Assembly: GCA_905209765.1 (NCBI GenBank)
Contig: CAJLUE010000078.1
Location: 1 to 7,197 of the forward strand
Source of the DNA: an uncultured Collinsella sp.
GTDB lineage: Bacteria; Actinomycetota; Coriobacteriia; Coriobacteriales; Coriobacteriaceae
Reading direction: 5' to 3'
Length of the DNA: 7,197 nucleotides
Part shown: positions 1 through 4,302 of the stretch, one piece after another
Layout of the letters: each line of letters starts with the position of its first letter
Numbering within the stretch: position 1 is the first letter of the stretch
Position numbers and translations under genes: made by a program
Notes under the pieces: generated by a model
Seen by the model: only the letters and a program-made list of their open reading frames with translations
Database searches by the model: none
What the model was told of the DNA's origin: nothing

Positions 1-19
1 ATGGAGCGGGCAACGGGAC
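1..19 (-). repeat. Duplicated 3' end of tRNA-Gly (fragment)
   Basis: These 19 bases are identical to bases 192-210, which hold the CCA tail, the 3' acceptor strand and the 3' T-stem strand of the intact tRNA-Gly. The match stops abruptly at base 20, inside what would be the T-loop. No D-arm or anticodon arm follows, so this is a fragment and not a gene. It may extend beyond the left window edge on the CCA side. Confidence 0.8.
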
Positions 20-121
20 GTCTGCGTATTTGCTTCGCAAATCCGCACCGGCTGCGGTCGCCTATCGGCGACCTTGCCTGCTCGCTATAAACGCTTCGCG
101 TTTATTTAACGCTCGCACCCT
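20..121. repeat. Hairpin-rich segment between tRNA fragments
   Basis: This non-coding stretch of about 100 bases holds three compact inverted repeats. The first is at 24-46: a 6-bp stem with a TTC loop, extended by 3 bp across one mismatch. The second is at 56-73, with a 7-bp stem and the loop TATC. The third is at 87-105: an 8-bp stem with another TTC loop. The sequence GCTCGC occurs directly repeated at 80-85 and 111-116, on both sides of the third hairpin. The layout resembles small REP- or MITE-like palindromic elements, but no known family is recognised. There is no convincing ORF, and the hairpins lack a clear T-tract on either strand. A remnant of an inserted element is the favoured reading. 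Confidence 0.5.
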
Positions 122-140
122 GTCGGGTTCGAGTCCCGGC
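122..140 (+). pseudogene. Orphan tRNA T-arm remnant
   Basis: The sequence reads as a T-arm on the plus strand: a 5-bp stem with one G-T pair enclosing the consensus loop TTCGAGT. Fifteen bases (124-138) are perfectly complementary to 205-219, the T-arm of the intact tRNA-Gly on the minus strand. No matching acceptor, D-arm or anticodon arm lies upstream, where the hairpin segment sits instead, and no CCA follows. It therefore cannot encode a working tRNA. It is either a fragment left by recombination or part of the adjacent element. Confidence 0.6.
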
Positions 141-148
141 ACTTTATT

Positions 149-182
149 GAAAAAGGCACGATAATGAAACGTTACCGTGCCT
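149..182 (-). terminator. Rho-independent terminator of tRNA-Gly
   Basis: On the minus strand a 7-bp perfect stem (AGGCACG with CGTGCCT, 154-160 and 176-182) is followed at once by a run of five T. One mismatch and three more pairs can extend the stem inward. It begins 11 bases after the CCA end of tRNA-Gly, the expected place for its terminator. Read on the plus strand, the hairpin has no T-tract. Confidence 0.75.
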
Positions 183-192
183 GAAATTCGAA

Positions 193-267
193 TGGAGCGG
201 GCAACGGGACTCGAACCCGCGAGTGTCAGCTTGGGAAGCTGATGCCTTACCACTTGGCGATGCCCGC
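193..267 (-). tRNA. tRNA-Gly, anticodon CCC
   Basis: A full cloverleaf folds on the minus strand. The acceptor stem is GCGGGCA paired with TGCCCGC, the discriminator base is T, and CCA is encoded at 193-195. The D-stem is GCC/GGC. The anticodon stem is TCAGC/GCTGA around the loop TTCCCAA, which places anticodon CCC at 233-235. The T-arm has the standard TTCGAGT loop. It decodes GGG glycine codons. It appears to be a single-gene transcript, with a promoter-like sequence upstream and a terminator immediately downstream. Part of its 3' end is duplicated at 1-19. Confidence 0.95.
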
Positions 268-280
268 TTGTGTGTTGGCT

Positions 281-310
281 AGTATAACGCGGTTGTCTTG
301 TTCGATACAA
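281..310 (-). promoter_or_regulatory. Probable promoter of tRNA-Gly
   Basis: On the minus strand TTGTAT (310-305) and TATACT (286-281) are separated by 18 bases. They resemble housekeeping sigma-factor -35 and -10 boxes. The -10 box ends 13 bases before the tRNA 5' end, so transcription would start just upstream of the tRNA with a short leader. This is assigned by position and consensus only. Confidence 0.55.
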
Positions 311-519
311 GGGTGGCGATGCTTGTTTTAGCTGTGGAGATTCGTTTGAAAATCGCGTCAATTGTGGAGATGAGGACCTTTGACCTCCTGTTCTCCTTAT
401 CTTCTACCTGCGCTTTTGCTTGATTGTTGTATTTGAGCTCAATTTGTCAGGAATTGGGCAAGCTTTTGGTCAGGCTCCGGTACTTACCCGCATGAACCTC
501 GGGGGTAGCCTCATCCTAC

Positions 520-544
520 GCGTCGCAACCTCCCCATGCGGCGC
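520..544 (+). promoter_or_regulatory. Leader hairpin upstream of adhesin RBS
   Basis: An 8-bp stem (520-527 with 537-544, one G-T pair) closes a 9-base loop, ACCTCCCCA. It sits ten bases before the Shine-Dalgarno sequence of the adhesin gene. The pyrimidine-rich loop could pair with the GGAG of the ribosome binding site or with the upstream GGGGG run at 501-505, so alternative leader folds are conceivable. No known riboswitch class is recognised. The rest of the 311-564 intergenic stretch shows no gene and no convincing promoter; a TTGACC at 380-385 lacks a good -10 partner. Confidence 0.3.
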
Positions 545-553
545 ACGAGGGAT

Positions 554-559
554 AAGGAG
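554..559 (+). promoter_or_regulatory. Ribosome binding site of the adhesin gene
   Basis: AAGGAG lies five bases before the ATG at 565. It supports that start codon, which is directly followed by a signal peptide. Confidence 0.8.
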
Positions 560-564
560 CAGCC

Positions 565-3500
565 ATGTCCAACGCACCCACGCACTCTGTCCACAGCGCA
601 ATCGCAACAGGTCCGCTGCTCCTGCTCCTCTTCCTGCTTTTCGGCTGCCTGACACCGGGAGCCGCATTTGCCGTCGATGGCTACGGTCAGCTCGGCTTCC
701 GCACTATTAGCGATGATTGTGGGCCCTTCTTCATCGGCAAGTATGAAGCTCAAGACGCCTCGATTGCCTACTGCATGAACCAGGAGCGCCCCGGCCCCAC
801 CAAGCCGGGCGGCCCATGGCTCAACTTTGATCAAGGCTGGGTGTGGCTCGACGACGAGTTCGCGGCAATCGTTTGTCACGGATATCCTACCGCCACGTCG
901 TTTGGCGGTTACCATCTTTCACCCGATCGCGCCCGCGCCGCAACCCAGCTTGCCGTATGGATGCTCAACGGCACTACCCATGTCGACGGTACTTACTCTT
1001 ACACGACCGCTCAGGGCAAAACCAAGAGTGGGCACTTTACCGCTGACAATGAAGTCGTGGCGGCGGCGCGGTGGCTCCACGACAGCGCAAAATCAGGAAA
1101 CATCAAAGCCGCTCCGCACCGCGCGCGACGCTATCTAGGAGCCGTATCGGGCGGCAGCAAACGTCAGGACATGCTCTATGTACTGCCGGCGGTCTCTGTT
1201 TCCTTCCAAAAGCAGTCTGCAAACGCTGCCATTACCAGCGGAAACAATACTTATCAGTTTGACGGGGCAACATTCGATATTTTTGAGAGCGCCAGCGGCG
1301 CGCGTGTCGGCACCATCCAGATGGACAGCAACGGTCGGGCGCAAGCAACTCTTCTGCCCAACACTGCATACTACCTAGTTGAAACGAAGGCGCCGGCCGG
1401 CTATGTCCCCCGTCGTGATCGCATCGCCTTTACCACGGGGAATGACGGTGGACAGGTCGCCATTGATGAACAGCCCGGCATCATCAACCTGCATATCGTA
1501 AAACTCGATGCCGCGACGAATGCCGGCCCCCAGGCGGGATCTTCACTCGCAGGAGCAGAGTTCACGTGTGTGTCGCAATCAACCCCTGGATGGGCGCAAA
1601 TCCTCACGACCGACGAAAGCGGTCGGGCCACCCTCGCCGATGTCCCCTTAGGAACCTTTACCATCTACGAATCAAAAGCCCCCGAGGGCTACCTGCCATC
1701 CAACGACAGCTGGACCTATACCGTTGGAGCCGACCAGCTCGGCGATTCAGGCGTGGTCGAGATCGAATCTCGCATTTCCGATATCTCCATTGCGTTTGAC
1801 CTTGAGATTTCCAAATTCAAGGATTACGGCAATAGCGACCAATCCGGCCTGGAGCAGCCGGCGGGTGGTGTTGTCTTTGAGGTTGTCAGCAACAGCTCTC
1901 AGCAGGTTGTTGGCACACTGACCACAAACATCTATGGCTTTGCCTCCACCAAAGACCAGCCCGAAGCATGGTTCGGCACAGGTAAGCGACCCGCCGGTGT
2001 CCACGGAGCCGTCCCATACGACCGTGCCGGCTACACGGTTCGCGAGGTTCCGGAAACCGTCCCCGAGGGTTTTAAACGTGCAGGGGAATGGACCGTCGGG
2101 GCCAATCAGATTTCCAACGGCGCCGAGCTTCAATATATCGTGGACAACCACGCTCTGTCGACGCATCTCCAGATTGTAAAACGCGATGCCCAAACAGGCG
2201 CTTCTGTTCCACTAGCCGGATTCACCTTCCAACTCCTCGACAGCAATCACGAACCTGTCTCACAAACTTGCTGGTATCCAGCACATAACGTAATGGACAC
2301 CTTTACGACTGACGCGACCGGGACCGTCACACTGCCCGAATCGCTCGTACCGGGCACCTATTATGTACGCGAAACCTCGGCCAAAGAGCCCTATCTTGTC
2401 GGCGAAGAAATCGAGGTAAACATACCCGCCGACATGAACCTAACGCCCGTTGCAATCGCCTCGTATTATGACCACGCCGCGACCGGAAACATCAGGATCG
2501 TTAAAACCGATGCCATAGACGGCAGCAGCCTCGCGGGCGCCGTCTTTGAGATCCGTGCCTCGGGTGATATCGTGCGCCCCGACGGTAGCATTGCCGCGCT
2601 CGACGGTGAGACCGTCGCGACCGTCACGTCGGATGAAACTGGAGAAGCACGCGCGGACAACCTCCCGCTGGGATCTGGCACCGCACGCTACGAGGTCGTC
2701 GAGACTCAAGCGCCGACCGGCTTTTTACTCGACCGGACGCCCCATATCGTAGACCTCGCTTATGCCGACCAGAAAACACCCGTCGTAGAAGCACGGCTTA
2801 ACGTATCCGACGATTACACCAAGGTTGATATCTCCAAGGTCGATGCAAGCGGTGAGCAGGAAGTGGAAGGCGCACAACTCACCTTATATGGTCCCGATAA
2901 AACCGAAATAGACTCCTGGACCTCATCCGACAAGCCGCACCGCGTCGAACATCTTGCACCCGGCACCTACTCGTTGCGCGAAATGATGTCTCCGCGGACC
3001 TATGACCTTGCCGAGGAGATAACGTTTGAAATAAAGGATACGGGAGATGTCCAACCCGTCGCGATGAAGGATGCGCCCATCGAGATCAAGGGACAGGTCG
3101 ACAAGCGTCAGGAACTTGTCCAACCTATCGAAAAGGGCCTGTTGGCTAACGGCGATGGTAAAAACCGCGCCACGACGCAAACCAATAGTGATGGGCTTTT
3201 CTCCTATACCATCGATGCTCGAAACGATTCCGCTACTTGGGTTGATGAGTTTACGATTACCGATGATCTTGAGTGCGCCAAAGACGGCACAGCGAGATTC
3301 ATCTCAATCGAAACCCCCGTCGCCATCGGCGACCTCAATGGTCTGTGCAACGTATGGTATCGCACGACGCCGTTGGACTCGACAGACGTCGATGAGCCGG
3401 CAAACGCGACACTTGACGATGGGCACGAAAACCCTTGGCTTGAGTCCGACGAAGTAAGGGAGAGTCTGGGTGAGGATTGCCGCCTCGTCGATTACGACGG

Positions 3501-3996
3501 CTGGCACCTCTGGAAGGCGGATGTCTCGACCACGGAATCCACCACACTCGAGGCGAAAGAACTCGACCTTGCGTCCAATACCGTCGTAACGGGCATTCGA
3601 ATTGAATACGGTGCGGTAGCCGCCGACTTTACGACTCGAAGCGATGCGGATTCTTGGACCCGCGATGATCTCAAAGATGAGCACGACGACCTTGACGATG
3701 CCAAAGCAATCCTTGGTGCAGACGCTCGGGGCGCAGTCGTACATATGCAGGCAACGTCGGCTTATACGCCCCAAACCGCACTCACCAACAGCGCGCGCGT
3801 CGATCTTTGCCGCAACGGTGGCGGCGATAAACTTGAGTCACATGACGAGGACAGCGTCATTCAACGCTGTACCCTACCGCAGGACCTACCGGCAACAGGA
3901 TCAGTTCCCATCGCCGCTTGCATCACCGCGCTCCTGACCTCGGGTGCCGCAGCCCTATGGTTCGCTCGCCTTAGGTCGATCCCAAAGAACCGCTAG
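565..3996 (+). CDS. LPxTG-anchored thioester adhesin with SpaA/CnaB repeats
   Basis: This is a secreted surface protein of 1143 residues, expected to be fixed to peptidoglycan by sortase and to act as an adhesin. Residues 1-36 are a signal peptide with a probable AFA|V cleavage site. Residues ~37-200 match a thioester domain: Cys70 in YCMN and Gln128 in TQLAVW are the expected pair for an internal thioester that bonds to a target surface. Six SpaA/CnaB-like domains follow (~207-840). Each has an N-terminal Lys (216, 313, 417, 539, 647, 758) and a Tyr-x-x-(x)-Glu box (Glu273, 369, 494, 603, 713, 806), the usual isopeptide-forming residues. Residues ~843-1085 are a larger stalk domain, possibly DUF11-like. 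LPATG (1108-1112), a membrane helix (~1115-1134) and the tail RLRSIPKNR end the protein. The start has a good AAGGAG. No sortase or pilin gene lies in the window, so a single-chain adhesin is as likely as a pilus tip. The ligand is unknown. Confidence 0.93.
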   Translation: MSNAPTHSVHSAIATGPLLLLLFLLFGCLTPGAAFAVDGYGQLGFRTISDDCGPFFIGKYEAQDASIAYCMNQERPGPTKPGGPWLNFDQGWVWLDDEFAAIVCHGYPTATSFGGYHLSPDRARAATQLAVWMLNGTTHVDGTYSYTTAQGKTKSGHFTADNEVVAAARWLHDSAKSGNIKAAPHRARRYLGAVSGGSKRQDMLYVLPAVSVSFQKQSANAAITSGNNTYQFDGATFDIFESASGARVGTIQMDSNGRAQATLLPNTAYYLVETKAPAGYVPRRDRIAFTTGNDGGQVAIDEQPGIINLHIVKLDAATNAGPQAGSSLAGAEFTCVSQSTPGWAQILTTDESGRATLADVPLGTFTIYESKAPEGYLPSNDSWTYTVGADQLGDSGVVEIESRISDISIAFDLEISKFKDYGNSDQSGLEQPAGGVVFEVVSNSSQQVVGTLTTNIYGFASTKDQPEAWFGTGKRPAGVHGAVPYDRAGYTVREVPETVPEGFKRAGEWTVGANQISNGAELQYIVDNHALSTHLQIVKRDAQTGASVPLAGFTFQLLDSNHEPVSQTCWYPAHNVMDTFTTDATGTVTLPESLVPGTYYVRETSAKEPYLVGEEIEVNIPADMNLTPVAIASYYDHAATGNIRIVKTDAIDGSSLAGAVFEIRASGDIVRPDGSIAALDGETVATVTSDETGEARADNLPLGSGTARYEVVETQAPTGFLLDRTPHIVDLAYADQKTPVVEARLNVSDDYTKVDISKVDASGEQEVEGAQLTLYGPDKTEIDSWTSSDKPHRVEHLAPGTYSLREMMSPRTYDLAEEITFEIKDTGDVQPVAMKDAPIEIKGQVDKRQELVQPIEKGLLANGDGKNRATTQTNSDGLFSYTIDARNDSATWVDEFTITDDLECAKDGTARFISIETPVAIGDLNGLCNVWYRTTPLDSTDVDEPANATLDDGHENPWLESDEVRESLGEDCRLVDYDGWHLWKADVSTTESTTLEAKELDLASNTVVTGIRIEYGAVAADFTTRSDADSWTRDDLKDEHDDLDDAKAILGADARGAVVHMQATSAYTPQTALTNSARVDLCRNGGGDKLESHDEDSVIQRCTLPQDLPATGSVPIAACITALLTSGAAALWFARLRSIPKNR

Positions 3997-4005
3997 CACG
4001 ATGAA

Positions 4006-4041
4006 AAAGCGGGCGAGCCAGTCCCCCGGCTCGCCCGCTTT
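4006..4041. terminator. Bidirectional rho-independent terminator
   Basis: A perfect 14-bp stem (4006-4019 with 4028-4041) encloses the 8-base loop AGTCCCCC. It starts ten bases after the stop of the adhesin gene and lies 22 bases beyond the stop of the convergent minus-strand gene. The A-rich and T-rich flanks give T-tracts both ways; the minus-strand one is the better, with five T. It most likely ends both converging transcripts. Confidence 0.9.
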
Positions 4042-4062
4042 CAATCATTTAAATCGCCGTAT

Positions 4063-4281
4063 CTACTCTGCAGACGAAGATCCACCATCAACGATTGCCT
4101 GCTCGGACTCAGGAATCCCATCGGCACCCGTGCTCTGTTCTTGCTCCACCTCTTCGCTGATTGCGGAGGCGGGGGTCGAGCCCTTCGCACCCACGATGTA
4201 GGCAGCCCCAAATCCTAACGCAATGGCAATCAAGGTCAAAATCACGTAGACAGGCCAATGGCGCTTAATATACGAAAACAC
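4063..4281 (-). CDS. Small single-pass membrane protein, function unknown
   Basis: This protein has 72 residues and starts with GTG at 4281. A short N-terminus with basic residues (K6, R7, H8) precedes one hydrophobic helix (~10-31). A hydrophilic tail (~33-72) rich in Glu, Asp and Ser follows. By the positive-inside rule the N-terminus should face the cytoplasm and the acidic tail the outside. It has no Cys for lipid attachment and no recognisable domain. The gene begins 21 bases after the stop of the M28-like gene, carries its own AAGGAG (4287-4292, five bases from GTG), and precedes the shared terminator, so it is probably the last gene of that operon. The coupling suggests a partner or accessory role for the membrane-bound M28-like protein, but nothing in the sequence proves this. 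The family is not recognised. Confidence 0.8.
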   Translation of the reverse strand: MFSYIKRHWPVYVILTLIAIALGFGAAYIVGAKGSTPASAISEEVEQEQSTGADGIPESEQAIVDGGSSSAE

Positions 4282-4286
4282 GTTGA

Positions 4287-4292
4287 CTCCTT
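4287..4292 (-). promoter_or_regulatory. Ribosome binding site fixing a GTG start
   Basis: AAGGAG lies on the minus strand, five bases before the GTG at 4281, within the 21-base gap after the M28-like gene. It is the main evidence that the small membrane protein starts at GTG, because no ATG lies nearby in frame. Confidence 0.75.
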
Positions 4293-4302
4293 AGAGCTCC
4301 GT

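Noticed and set aside
20..121. CRISPR array from the repeated hairpins
   Set aside because: The hairpins differ in sequence and there are no equal-length repeats or spacers.
122..140. A second, plus-strand tRNA gene
   Set aside because: Only the T-arm is present. No acceptor, D-arm or anticodon arm can be built from the upstream sequence.
62..361. Minus-strand open frame of 99 codons crossing the tRNA region
   Set aside because: It runs across the tRNA-Gly gene, its terminator and the hairpin segment, and has no plausible protein features. It is a chance frame.
380..408. Promoter for the adhesin gene based on TTGACC at 380-385
   Set aside because: No acceptable -10 box lies 16-18 bases downstream; the candidates there match the consensus poorly.
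637..648. Lipobox (LFGC) in the adhesin signal peptide
   Set aside because: Phe at -2 is unusual for a lipobox, a good AFA cleavage site follows, and the LPATG anchor makes lipid attachment unnecessary.
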